From NCBI GenBank assembly GCA_020633335.1, contig JACKDU010000004.1, positions 620,001 through 684,000 on the forward strand: 64,000 bases of DNA, given 5' to 3'. The DNA comes from Myxococcales bacterium (GTDB lineage Bacteria > Myxococcota_A > Polyangia > Nannocystales > Nannocystaceae). Positions within the stretch are counted from its first letter, which is position 1. Every line of letters starts with the position of its first letter. The notes beneath the pieces are model-generated. The model saw only the letters and a list, made by a program, of their open reading frames with translations. It ran no database searches and was not told the origin of the DNA. The position numbers and the translations under genes were made by a program. Positions 15,597 to 24,231 of this stretch are shown here, piece by piece.

Positions 15597-18200
15597 GTGA
15601 GACACCGCCGACACGGACCCGCCCTCGGTCGAGCCGCTATTCTCGTGCTCCTTGGCGCCGCGACGTCTGCGTGCGCCCACGGCCGCGGTCGACACTTCAC
15701 GATCGAGACCTACCTCGGCCGACCCTCCGCAGTATCCCTCACGCCCGTGGCCCAAGAACTCCACGACGAGCCGATCACGGGCCTCGACATTTCCCCGTCG
15801 GGCGACCTGGTGGTCACCGCCGCTGGCGCCGATATCCGCCTGTGGGAGCTCCCAAGCGGCCGCCTGCGCGCGCGTATTGACAACCTCGACGGGCCGATCC
15901 ACGACCTCGCGTTCGTATGGGAGGATCCCGTCTCCGAGGGGGAGATCATGCTGCTGTCGGTCCTCTACGCCGACGACAAGGGGCTCAAGAGGTGGTCGTT
16001 GAACACCGACCGCGTCAGCTCGCGCGACCAGGAGATCGCGGCGTTCACCGTCGGCGATGCGGGACAGGTCGCGGCGTTGCGGCCGTCCGCCGTGCTCTTC
16101 TCGGTCAACGCTGACATCTTCGACAGCTGGAGCATCGGCGACAGGAATTACCGCCACCTCGCGGTGGCGCAGTGGGTCCCATGCGTCCGTTGCCCGCCGG
16201 TCAACCGGATCGTCGCGCTCCACGACGACGGTGGGCTCCTCATCATGGATCCTCAGCGCAGCGAGCAGTTCCACGCCCGCCCTCGCTGGGGCGACCCGTG
16301 CGGCGCCGGCACGCACGACGCCTTGCCGCTGCAGGTCGCGCTGTCGAACGACGGCCGCCGCGTCGCCGTCGCCATGTCCGGCCGCGTCTTCGCGGCCCAG
16401 CTCGACCGGCTGCCGCTGCGCCCGACTTGGCGCCAGCCGGAGTTGCGGCTCCTGCGAAGCGCTTGCCTCTCCGCGCCCTCCGCGACGACGCCCGAGGCCG
16501 TGCGCCTCGATGTAGCGGCCCTGCAATTCGACGACGACGGAGATCGCGTGAGCGTCGCCGGGGTCGACGGCTCAGTCCGCTCCTGGGACCTCGGGTCAGG
16601 GGCCTTGGCCCTTGAGGTCGTCGGCGTCCCCGTCACGCCCGGACACGCCCACGCGCTCGCCGCTCATTCAGTGACGCGACGTTGGCTCGCTCATGCAGTA
16701 GACGGCGAGGTGACGGTGCGGGACCTCCACGGTGGCACACCGCCGGCGAAGTTCCCGGTCGTCGGTCCCCGGCGCCGGCTCGTCGAGGTCGCACTGTCGA
16801 CGCAGGGCCGACTCGCCGTCGCGCGCGAGGACCGCGTGGAGGTGTGGAACCTCGCGTCGAGCCGACTGGAGTGCCTCGACGCGCTCGCAGGCCGCGTCGC
16901 CTGGTCGCCCGACGGCGGCCGTCTGGCGGCCTGGGAGGCGACGAGTGTTGGGTCGAACACGACGCCGCGGATTCTCGTGCGATCCGCCGAAGACCTCGCC
17001 GCCGCGGGGCCCACGCTCGCGCTCGCTGACGCGACGTTCCCGCTGCCGCCAGTGGCGTGGGTGAACGACAAGCAGCTACTCATCCCGAACGGTCCCGCGC
17101 TCGAGGTATGGGACATCGATGCGGGCGTTCGTCTGTCGCGGATCGCGCTGCACCAGAATGAGACCGTGCACTCGCTGGCGTTCGCCGCGGGCCGCGTCGC
17201 GGCGCTCACGCACCTCGGCGCGAACGACCTCCTCTTTAGCCTCAGCCTCGATGATCCGGAGGGGCTCCGGACATCGCCTGTGACGCGCGCCTCGGGACCT
17301 GTGGCAATTGCGCCGGACGGGCGGACGATCGCCACTGTCCACGGTGATGCGCCGCTCCCCAAATGGGATGCCCTCGACCTGGGTCCGCGTGCCTTCTATG
17401 ATTGGAGTGGCCTCCAAAGGTCCGCCGATGTCGTCGCATTTTCATCTCGCGGGGTCATCCATGGCAGCCACCGCGGCGTAGACACGTCGCTGATCTCCGA
17501 CTGGCAGGACGCCGGTTCGTCCCTCGAGATCCGTGGGCGTCTGCTGGACCTCGAGGTCTCGGCCGACGGACGGCAAGTGGCGATCGCCGCCGCCGATGGC
17601 GCGTACGTCCACCTCCTCGACGCGGGCGGCCGCGAGGTGTCCCGACTGCAGCTGGTCAGCGGCGCCGCTCCGGGCTGCGAGGGGCTGGTCGTCGTCGATG
17701 GTTCGCGCGTAGCGGCGGACGCACGCTCCCCCGCAACAGTGCCGGTGCGGCTCGGTTCCCCGCTCTCGGGTCCGCTGCTCGCCGCCGATGAGGTACCGGC
17801 CGCGTGGCGGCAGGACGCGCCGCCGCTCCCCGACGAACCACACATCCGCGAGCCACCTGCCGGGGCGAGCGTGCCGATGCTACTCCGGGCGGCCCTCCAA
17901 TCCCGCGAACTGTACGTCTCGCTCAAACCCACGGGCGACGGACCCGTGACCGTTTGTCTGGACGTCTTCTTCGAACGCGGCTCGCCATCCTCTTTTCGTT
18001 ACTGCTACGATGTGCATGCCCGCGACTATCCCCCGCCCCCCACGCCGCCGATCGGGACGACTGAACACCGCGTCACGCTCCCCGACGCCCGGATCGCGGA
18101 CGTGTGGGTCCAGGCCTGTGACCCCACACGGACGCTGTGCGGCCGGGCCATACGGGCGGTCGGACCGCACACGGCTGAAGGGCGCAGGTTCGGATTCTGA
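15597..18200 (+). CDS. WD40-repeat propeller lipoprotein
   Basis: 867 residues from GTG 15597 with a lipoprotein signal (GRAAILVLLGAATSAC). WD40-type blades recur through most of the length: LDISPSGDLVVTAAGADIRL then WELPSG; VSVAGVDGSVRSWDLGSGAL; RLAVAREDRVEVWNLASS; LLIPNGPALEVWDIDAG. The last 150 residues (LRAALQSRELYVSLKPTGDG onward, with Cys) form a separate beta-rich domain. No catalytic motif. It resembles in plan the propeller lipoprotein at 11211-12680; both are flanked by beta-helix gene fragments, so both may be exchangeable surface cargo. Envelope location is inferred from the signal peptide. Confidence 0.7.
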   Translation: MRHRRHGPALGRAAILVLLGAATSACAHGRGRHFTIETYLGRPSAVSLTPVAQELHDEPITGLDISPSGDLVVTAAGADIRLWELPSGRLRARIDNLDGPIHDLAFVWEDPVSEGEIMLLSVLYADDKGLKRWSLNTDRVSSRDQEIAAFTVGDAGQVAALRPSAVLFSVNADIFDSWSIGDRNYRHLAVAQWVPCVRCPPVNRIVALHDDGGLLIMDPQRSEQFHARPRWGDPCGAGTHDALPLQVALSNDGRRVAVAMSGRVFAAQLDRLPLRPTWRQPELRLLRSACLSAPSATTPEAVRLDVAALQFDDDGDRVSVAGVDGSVRSWDLGSGALALEVVGVPVTPGHAHALAAHSVTRRWLAHAVDGEVTVRDLHGGTPPAKFPVVGPRRRLVEVALSTQGRLAVAREDRVEVWNLASSRLECLDALAGRVAWSPDGGRLAAWEATSVGSNTTPRILVRSAEDLAAAGPTLALADATFPLPPVAWVNDKQLLIPNGPALEVWDIDAGVRLSRIALHQNETVHSLAFAAGRVAALTHLGANDLLFSLSLDDPEGLRTSPVTRASGPVAIAPDGRTIATVHGDAPLPKWDALDLGPRAFYDWSGLQRSADVVAFSSRGVIHGSHRGVDTSLISDWQDAGSSLEIRGRLLDLEVSADGRQVAIAAADGAYVHLLDAGGREVSRLQLVSGAAPGCEGLVVVDGSRVAADARSPATVPVRLGSPLSGPLLAADEVPAAWRQDAPPLPDEPHIREPPAGASVPMLLRAALQSRELYVSLKPTGDGPVTVCLDVFFERGSPSSFRYCYDVHARDYPPPPTPPIGTTEHRVTLPDARIADVWVQACDPTRTLCGRAIRAVGPHTAEGRRFGF

Positions 18201-18206
18201 CGCTCA

Positions 18207-18524
18207 TTAACGCCGTGATCCGTTCTTCGCCTCTTCCTCGGCCCTCTTCGCCTCCGCCTCCAACCTCCTGGCTTCTGCAGCCCGCTCCTTCTCTCCCTCG
18301 GCGTGGGTCTTGCAGCGTTCCTCGGCGAAGTACTTCAGGTCCCGCTCCTTCCCGTTCATGATCGGAGGCAGGCCGAACTTTTTGTCGAACCACACAATCA
18401 TTTCGCGCGGCACCCGCCGACTATTCCTCAGCCAGCCGGCGTAGGCCTCGGCGAACACCTCCTCCGGGTATTCGTGCGGCTCTCGTTTCTCACTGTCGAC
18501 GAGCGCGTGTTTCATCTGGTTCAA
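18207..18524 (-). pseudogene. Metallopeptidase-like toxin tail, 5'-truncated
   Basis: 105 residues on the minus strand. The N-terminal third (EYPEEVFAEAYAGWLRNSRR, then VPREMIVWFDKKFGLPP) resembles the segment of zincin peptidases that supplies the glutamate zinc ligand (xEEFFAExYAxYL) after an HExxH helix that is not present here. The tail is a charged coil (EARRLEAEAKRAEEEAKNGS). The start ATG lies nine bases from the edge of the beta-helix copy, so the upstream part was probably lost in the rearrangement. Injection-system effectors often end in such peptidase domains, so a second, dead effector is a reasonable reading. Confidence 0.4.
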
Positions 18525-19801
18525 GCATTCGAGAGGATGCAGCGCGTGGCCGTGTTGAGGGCGGTGATGTTGAGGGCGGCGGTGGTGACGAGGGACACGT
18601 CCGTCATCAGGGCCGCGCCGTTGTCGAGGTGGGTGTCCTCGAAGCGGTTCTCGCTGGCGTTGACGGACCAGCCGATGGCGATGGTCGAGAAGGTCAGGTA
18701 GCCGGTGTCGCGGTCCAGGGTCGTGAGGTGCTGGTTGCCGGCGAGCATCACGTCGCCGTGGCAGAGGAAGCGGGCGGCGCAGTGGATGTCGGCGGCGTCG
18801 CTGCCCATGACGCGGAGGCGCATCTGGTTGTCGGTGTAGAGGATCCGGCCGTCGATGAGCCGCTCGTCGAGCGCGTCCGGATCGCCCTGGATCGGCGGCG
18901 CCGGCATGAAGCCGTAGAAGCTCGGCATCGAGCCCTCGGCGATGAGCTCGGCGGACTGGCCGAGGTTGATGATCTCGAGGGCGTGGGCCTCGACGTTGCC
19001 AGGAGTGGGGGCCGTGAGGCCGCCGCTGACGAGGTGGTTGCCCTCGACGACCATCGGGCCGAGGCCGTAGAGCTGGAGGGCGCGGCCGACGGGCTGGAGG
19101 ACCGTGTTGCCGCGGACGCGGGCCGCCGGGTCGAGGGGATCGTCGTCGGCGTGGTCGAAGGTACCGGCGCCGTCGAAGTAGACCCGGCGGCCGGCCATCT
19201 GGAGGGCGATGCCGGCGCGGACGCCGAGCTCGCCATCACCGCTGACCCGCTCGCCGTTGCGGTTGATGAGGTTGCGCTCGATGTCGAGGTTCTCGCCGTG
19301 GAGGACGAAGACCCCGCAGACCGGGCGGAGGTGGTCGACGCCGTTGTCGACGATCGTGTTGTCGAAGACCCGGAGATCGTCTGCGCGCTCGGATCGAGGA
19401 CGCCCTCGCCGAGGAGGGTGCGGGCCTCGCCATCGCTCGGCGGGCGGGATCCCCCGGCGACGAGCGTGTCGGCCTCCGCAGAGGATCCGCGGGGGACGCC
19501 GACCACCACCTCCGTCGGCGCGTCCCCCCGGACCTCCGACGACCCGGCATCTCCTCCCGCGCCACCACGCCCCAGAATAGGCCACGACGAGGGCCCTGCG
19601 GGGCCCGCGAGCGGAGGCGTGGCGGCGCGAGATTGCCCATGGGCGCGCCCCCGCGTGGCCTCCTCGACGATCGCCCCGGTGACGCAGGTCACCGAGCCCC
19701 GCGCCGCCACCACCGACGCGCGCGCGATCCGTGGGCGTGAGCGCCAGGTCTGCCGCCGTCGCCGCACGATCCCGGCACAAGTTGCCCACGGGCGCCGTCA
19801 A
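18521..19801 (-). pseudogene. Right-handed beta-helix repeat protein, largest copy (C), truncated and frameshifted
   Basis: About 420 codons. The body has parallel beta-helix rungs: DDLRVFDNTIVDNGVDHLR, ENLDIERNLINRNGER, VRGNTVLQPVGRALQLYGLG, MVVEGNHLVSGG, DVMLAGNQHLTTLDRDTGYL. The true 3' end seen in fragments A and B (about 35 residues) is missing; homology stops at 18533 and a short unrelated tail leads to a stop. Near 19380 the frame changes: the natural upstream frame (TEVVVGVPRGSSAEADTLVA, GEGVLDPSAQ) does not join the downstream one without an indel. Beta-helix proteins of this kind are usually secreted or surface exposed. Whether any copy is functional is doubtful. Confidence 0.7.
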
Positions 19802-19819
19802 CGGCGTTTCCCTGGGGGG

Positions 19820-19835
19820 AGATATAGCGATATCT
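19820..19835. promoter_or_regulatory. Palindromic operator candidate
   Basis: AGATAT AGCG ATATCT, a perfect 6-bp inverted repeat with a four-base centre, in the AT-rich part of the region between the divergent beta-helix copy and histidine kinase gene. Confidence 0.35.
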
Positions 19836-19998
19836 TAAATGAAGGATATAAACATTGTTGCAGACAGCCACACATGAAGACCGCCGGCGTGTGGCAGATA
19901 CCCGCCCACGCAGAAGTCCGCACGAATACGCCGGCCAACCCTGAGATTTGCCGTCCCCGAGGCCGGTCCCATGAGTCTCCAAATGCTCACACTTCATC

Positions 19999-20013
19999 GT
20001 GACAAATAGTCAC
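19999..20013. promoter_or_regulatory. Inverted repeat before the hybrid histidine kinase
   Basis: GTGAC AAATA GTCAC, perfect 5-bp arms, lies 9 bases before ATG 20023. It covers an alternative GTG start at 19999, which argues for the later ATG. Confidence 0.3.
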
Positions 20014-20022
20014 ACCACACCG

Positions 20023-21807
20023 ATGAACCATTCGAGCCACGACGACATCGCAGCGATCCAGGTCCGCCTCGCCGATCGCATGCTCTGGGCGCTCCTGATG
20101 ACCGCGATCCCGCTGGTCGCGCTCTCGCTCCTCCGCCTCCTCCAGATCGAGTGGCTCCCGGTCATGGGGCTCCACCTCCTCATCGTCGCCAGCCTCGCGC
20201 TGGCGGTGCGCCTCCGCGCGCGCCTCTCGCTCGCCTTCAAGGCCTGGCTCCTCACCGCGACCTTCGCGGCGATCGGCGTCGGCGCGCTCCTCACCAACGC
20301 GTCGTTCATCTACGGGGCCCCCCACTTCTTGATCGTGGTCATGGTCGCCGCCCTCTTCTTCGACGGGCGGCTCGCGGTCCTCCTCACCCTCGCGGTGGTC
20401 GTGCTCGCCCTCGGCCACGAGTGGCTCGTCCTCGACACCCTCGACCTCCACCGGCTCCTCCACCTCCTCGGGGTCCCGACGCTCGCGCTGGTCGCGATCT
20501 ACCTGATCGGGACGATGCGCGCGGCCCTCTCGCGCCTCGTCACCCAGCTCCAGGAGCAGAACGACCGCCTCCTCGAGGCCCGCGAGGAGGCGGTGATCGC
20601 CAGCCAGGCCAAGGACGAGTTCCTCGCCAACATGAGCCACGAGCTGCGGACGCCGATGAACGGGATCCTGGGGATCGCCGAGCTCCTCCGCGACGAGCCG
20701 CTCTCACCCCGCGGCCGGACCTACGTCGACATGATCGGCCGCAGCGGCGGGGCGCTCCTCGCCCTCCTCAACGACATCCTCGACCTCTCGAAGATCGAGG
20801 CGAGCAAGCTCGACATCGAGCGGGTCCCGGTCAACCTGCCGCCCCTCCTCGACGACATCACGGCGATGATGGGGATCCAGGCCGAGAAGAAGGGCGTGCG
20901 CCTCCTGACCTCGGTCCCCGAGCCGCTCCCGGTGGTCGCGTCTGATCCCGTCCGGATCCGCCAGATCCTCCTCAACCTGGTCGGCAACGCGATCAAGTTC
21001 ACGGAGGAGGGGGAGATCGTGATCGACATCCGCGAGATCGACCGCGACGAGGACACCGCCTGGATCCGCTTCTCGGTCTCCGACAGCGGGATCGGCATCG
21101 CCGAGGACAAGCTCGCCCACCTCTTCCAGTCCTTCCATCAGGTCGACGCCTCGACCGCCCGCAAGTACGGCGGCACCGGCCTCGGCCTGGCGATCTCGAA
21201 GCACCTCGTCCGCCTGATGAAAGGCGAGATCGGGGTCGACAGCCGCCCGGGGACCGGCTCCGAGTTCTGGTTCGTCCTCCCCCTGGCGCTGACGAACGCC
21301 CCCGCCCTGGCGGCGAGCGCCCCGGCCCCGAGCCGCGAGCTCGACCCCGCGGGCCGCCGCCTCCTGGTCGTCGAGGACAACGAGGTGAACCTCCTGATCA
21401 CGGTGAGCTTCCTCGAGCAGCTCGGCTTCCGCGACGTCGACACCGCGAGGGACGGGCTCGAGGCGCTCGACCGCCTCACCCGCGCCGACTACGACCTCGT
21501 CCTCCTCGACGTCCAGATGCCCGGCGTCGACGGCGTCGAGGTCGCTCGCCGCCTCCGCGCCGAGCGGGGCGGACGCAACCACGCGACGCCGCTCATCGCC
21601 CTGACCGCGAGCGCGATGAAGGGCGACCAGGAGCTCTGCCTCCGCGCCGGGATGAACGACTACCTGAGCAAGCCGATCCGTGGCGACGACCTCGCGCACA
21701 AGCTCGGCGAGTGGCTGCCGCAGCAGCCGCGCGAGCGCCCGCTCCCCGCCTACGCCTCGACCCGCGCGCAGACCCTCCCGCCGCTCCTCCGGAGCCCGCC
21801 GGACTAG
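20023..21807 (+). CDS. Hybrid sensor histidine kinase / response regulator
   Basis: 594 residues. Five or six N-terminal membrane segments (about 15-165) form an uncharacterised sensor. Then a coiled linker, the phosphoacceptor H box (MSHELRTPMNG, His about 206), the N box (LLNLVGNAIKF), G1 (DSGIGI) and G2 (GGTGLGL) of an intact ATPase domain, and a C-terminal receiver domain (RLLVVEDNEVN; phosphoacceptor Asp about 496 in LLDVQMPG; Lys in LSKPI). It should autophosphorylate and pass phosphate to its own receiver; a downstream Hpt or regulator would be encoded elsewhere. GTG 19999 is an alternative start. Its stop overlaps that of the convergent transporter gene. Confidence 0.92.
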   Translation: MNHSSHDDIAAIQVRLADRMLWALLMTAIPLVALSLLRLLQIEWLPVMGLHLLIVASLALAVRLRARLSLAFKAWLLTATFAAIGVGALLTNASFIYGAPHFLIVVMVAALFFDGRLAVLLTLAVVVLALGHEWLVLDTLDLHRLLHLLGVPTLALVAIYLIGTMRAALSRLVTQLQEQNDRLLEAREEAVIASQAKDEFLANMSHELRTPMNGILGIAELLRDEPLSPRGRTYVDMIGRSGGALLALLNDILDLSKIEASKLDIERVPVNLPPLLDDITAMMGIQAEKKGVRLLTSVPEPLPVVASDPVRIRQILLNLVGNAIKFTEEGEIVIDIREIDRDEDTAWIRFSVSDSGIGIAEDKLAHLFQSFHQVDASTARKYGGTGLGLAISKHLVRLMKGEIGVDSRPGTGSEFWFVLPLALTNAPALAASAPAPSRELDPAGRRLLVVEDNEVNLLITVSFLEQLGFRDVDTARDGLEALDRLTRADYDLVLLDVQMPGVDGVEVARRLRAERGGRNHATPLIALTASAMKGDQELCLRAGMNDYLSKPIRGDDLAHKLGEWLPQQPRERPLPAYASTRAQTLPPLLRSPPD

Positions 21808-24092
21808 TCCCGCGCCGACTCGCGCCCGGAGTCGAGGACGAAGAGGCAGCTCGAGCGCGAGGCGTGGACCGTGTGCTCGGCCCACGCGAGGTCGGGGCTC
21901 TCGCGCTGGAGGCCGAAGATCGAGAGGTCCGGCGCCGGCAGCGACTCGAGCGCGGTCTCGAGGTCGCCCTCGATCACCCGACGCTCGACCCGCGCGGGGA
22001 AGCGCGCGAGGTCGCAGAGCTCGTCGAGGAAGGCGGCGGCGTGGGGCGCCTCGTCGGCCGCGCTGATCACCGTCACCAGCGAGAGGCGGCCGCCCCAGAG
22101 GCGCCAGAGGCGGTAGCCGATCAGGAGGATGAGGTTGAGGTTGCCGCTCTCGAAGGCGTCGTTGGGCTCCCAGCCGTTGCGGCCGCGGCGCACCCAGAGG
22201 TGGATGTCGCGGCGGCGGCCGAGGCCGGCGCTCGGGTGGGCGCCGAAGAGGACGACGCCGACCCGGTTGGCGAGCGCGGCCTGGAGCATCACGCACACGT
22301 CGTCGCGGACCTGGCCGGCCGGCGGCAGCCGGAGGAAGAGGAGGTTGGGCCGGAAGAAGGCGCCCTGGAGCGCCTCGAGGCCGACGATCACCGCGGTCGT
22401 CCGATCGCGGAGGCGGACCATCGACCACGAGGCGAGGACCCCCTGCTCGCGCATCGCCCGGCCGACCCGCTCGAGGCGGGGCGCGAGCGCCGACGCCGGC
22501 TGCTCGGTCGCCAGCCCGAGGAGCTTGATCGACCCCTCGGGCTGCGCGAGGTCGATGAGGGTCGGGTAGTTGCCGCGGAGGATCTCGACGTCCTCGACCG
22601 GCACCAGGACGTGCGGCTTCCAGGCCCGGACGTTGTCGGAGTCCTCCGGGGTCACCCGGGCCGCCGCCCACTCGGCGAAGGCGGTGAAGATCGAGCTCCG
22701 CACGTCCTCCTTCGCCTTCGCCCTGCTCCGGCCCGCGACCCGGCGGCGGATGAAGAAGTAGAGCGCGATCACCACGCCGACCGAGATCAGCGAGAAGATC
22801 GGGTTGATGATGAACATCGAGAAGAGGCAGCCGAGGAGCCCCAGGGTCGGGACCAATAGCGGCACCCGCAGGGTCGGGCGATAGGAGACCAGCCCGAGGC
22901 TCCCCTCGACCAACACCACGACGTTGATCATGCAATAGGTGATCAGGAAGAACATCGTCACCAGCGGCGCGATCGCGTTGAGATCGCGGACCATGATCGC
23001 CGCCAGGGTGAGGACGCCGGTCATCGCCAGCGCGTTGCGGGGCTCGCCCCCCTCGATCCGCGCCCAGTGGCGCGAATAGGGGATGATCTCGTTTTGGCCC
23101 ATCGCCATCAGGATCCGCGGGCCGCCGACCAGGCCGGCGAGCGCCGACGAGGCGGTCGCGCCGAGGAGGCCGGCGAGGACCAGCGGCGGGAAGAGCGAGG
23201 AGTCGATGATATGATTATAGTTTGACGCGAGCTCCTCCAGGGTCCCGGTGTGGGCGACCCAGACCGCGAGCGCGAAGTAGATCACCGACGAGATCAGGAT
23301 CGCCCACATCGTCCCCAGCGGGATCGCCCGCCGCGGATCCTTGAGATCGCCGCTCATGTTGGCGCCCGCGAGGATCCCGGTGGTCGCCGGGAAGAAGACC
23401 GCGAAGACCCCCCAGAAGGTCGTCCCGCTGAAGCCGGTCTCGATCTCCCCGGGGTAGGCGCCCCACCAGGTGATCGCCGCCTCCTCGGCGAAGGGCGCCG
23501 GGCTCCCGAAGATCGAGATCAGCGAGAGGCCGATCGCCACCATGATCATGTACTGGGTCTTGAAGGCGAGGTCGGCGGAGCGGTAGGCGATCCCGAAGAG
23601 GATCGCGAAGATCCCGAGGTCGACCGCGAGCGCCGGCAGGGTCGGGACGATCCAGAGGAGGCCCTCGCGGAAGCCGAAGATGTACATCGCCACCCCGAGC
23701 GGGCGGGTCAGGTAGAGCGGGATCCCGATCGAGCCGCCGACCTCGAGGCCGAGCGACTTGTTCATGATCGCGTAGGGGCCGCCCGCGCCGATCCGGGTGT
23801 TGGTGGCGATCGACGAGAGCGAGAGGCCGGTGCAGAAGGTGATCAGGATCCCGAGGCCGAGGATCAGGAGGGCGCCGCCGAGGCCGGCGTTGCCGACCAC
23901 CCAGCCGATCCGGACGTACATGATCACGCCGAGGATCGTCAGCAGGGTCGGCGTGAAGACGCCGGTGAAGGTGCCGAAGCGGGTCGTCAGCGCGGCGCCG
24001 GACTCCGCCTCGCTCGCGCGCCCTGGCTGACCATCTCCGACTTCGGCTCCGACTTTGGCTCCGACTTCGGCTCCGACTTCGGCTTCGGTCAC
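21804..24092 (-). CDS. APC-superfamily transporter, SLC12 (cation-chloride cotransporter)-like
   Basis: 762 residues. After an acidic N-terminal repeat there are about twelve membrane segments with the APC fold, including TRFGTFTGVFTPTLLTILGV and GANMSGDLKDPRRAIPLGT, motifs shared with SLC12-type cotransporters. The C-terminal third (about 500-762, starting KPHVLVPVEDVEILRGNYP) is a soluble cytoplasmic domain with UspA-like character, as in bacterial members. Substrates in bacteria are uncertain: ions or amino acids. The gene is convergent with the histidine kinase, overlapping it by four bases. The N-terminus carries a 12-bp tandem repeat. Confidence 0.82.
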   Translation of the reverse strand: MTEAEVGAEVGAKVGAEVGDGQPGRASEAESGAALTTRFGTFTGVFTPTLLTILGVIMYVRIGWVVGNAGLGGALLILGLGILITFCTGLSLSSIATNTRIGAGGPYAIMNKSLGLEVGGSIGIPLYLTRPLGVAMYIFGFREGLLWIVPTLPALAVDLGIFAILFGIAYRSADLAFKTQYMIMVAIGLSLISIFGSPAPFAEEAAITWWGAYPGEIETGFSGTTFWGVFAVFFPATTGILAGANMSGDLKDPRRAIPLGTMWAILISSVIYFALAVWVAHTGTLEELASNYNHIIDSSLFPPLVLAGLLGATASSALAGLVGGPRILMAMGQNEIIPYSRHWARIEGGEPRNALAMTGVLTLAAIMVRDLNAIAPLVTMFFLITYCMINVVVLVEGSLGLVSYRPTLRVPLLVPTLGLLGCLFSMFIINPIFSLISVGVVIALYFFIRRRVAGRSRAKAKEDVRSSIFTAFAEWAAARVTPEDSDNVRAWKPHVLVPVEDVEILRGNYPTLIDLAQPEGSIKLLGLATEQPASALAPRLERVGRAMREQGVLASWSMVRLRDRTTAVIVGLEALQGAFFRPNLLFLRLPPAGQVRDDVCVMLQAALANRVGVVLFGAHPSAGLGRRRDIHLWVRRGRNGWEPNDAFESGNLNLILLIGYRLWRLWGGRLSLVTVISAADEAPHAAAFLDELCDLARFPARVERRVIEGDLETALESLPAPDLSIFGLQRESPDLAWAEHTVHASRSSCLFVLDSGRESARD
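24035..24082. repeat. 12-bp tandem repeat in transporter 5' end
   Basis: Four units of CTCCGACTTCGG (one with a T variant), coding on the minus strand for repeats of the type EVGA near the transporter N-terminus. Being a multiple of three, unit gain or loss would not break the frame. Confidence 0.85.
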
Positions 24093-24231
24093 CGGCCTCC
24101 CCTGCGCTCGCTCCGAGCGGCGGCCCGAGGGCCGCGCCGCCGCTCAGCGTACCACGCTCTCTCGCCGCGGGGCGGCGCGGGGCGCCGCGGGGATTGCCAG
24201 CGGTGAGGCGATCGCGCGATGATTCGCGGTG

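Noticed and set aside
19999..20013. CRP binding site
   Set aside because: The half-sites GTGA and TCAC are separated by seven bases rather than six and the flanking bases do not match the consensus.
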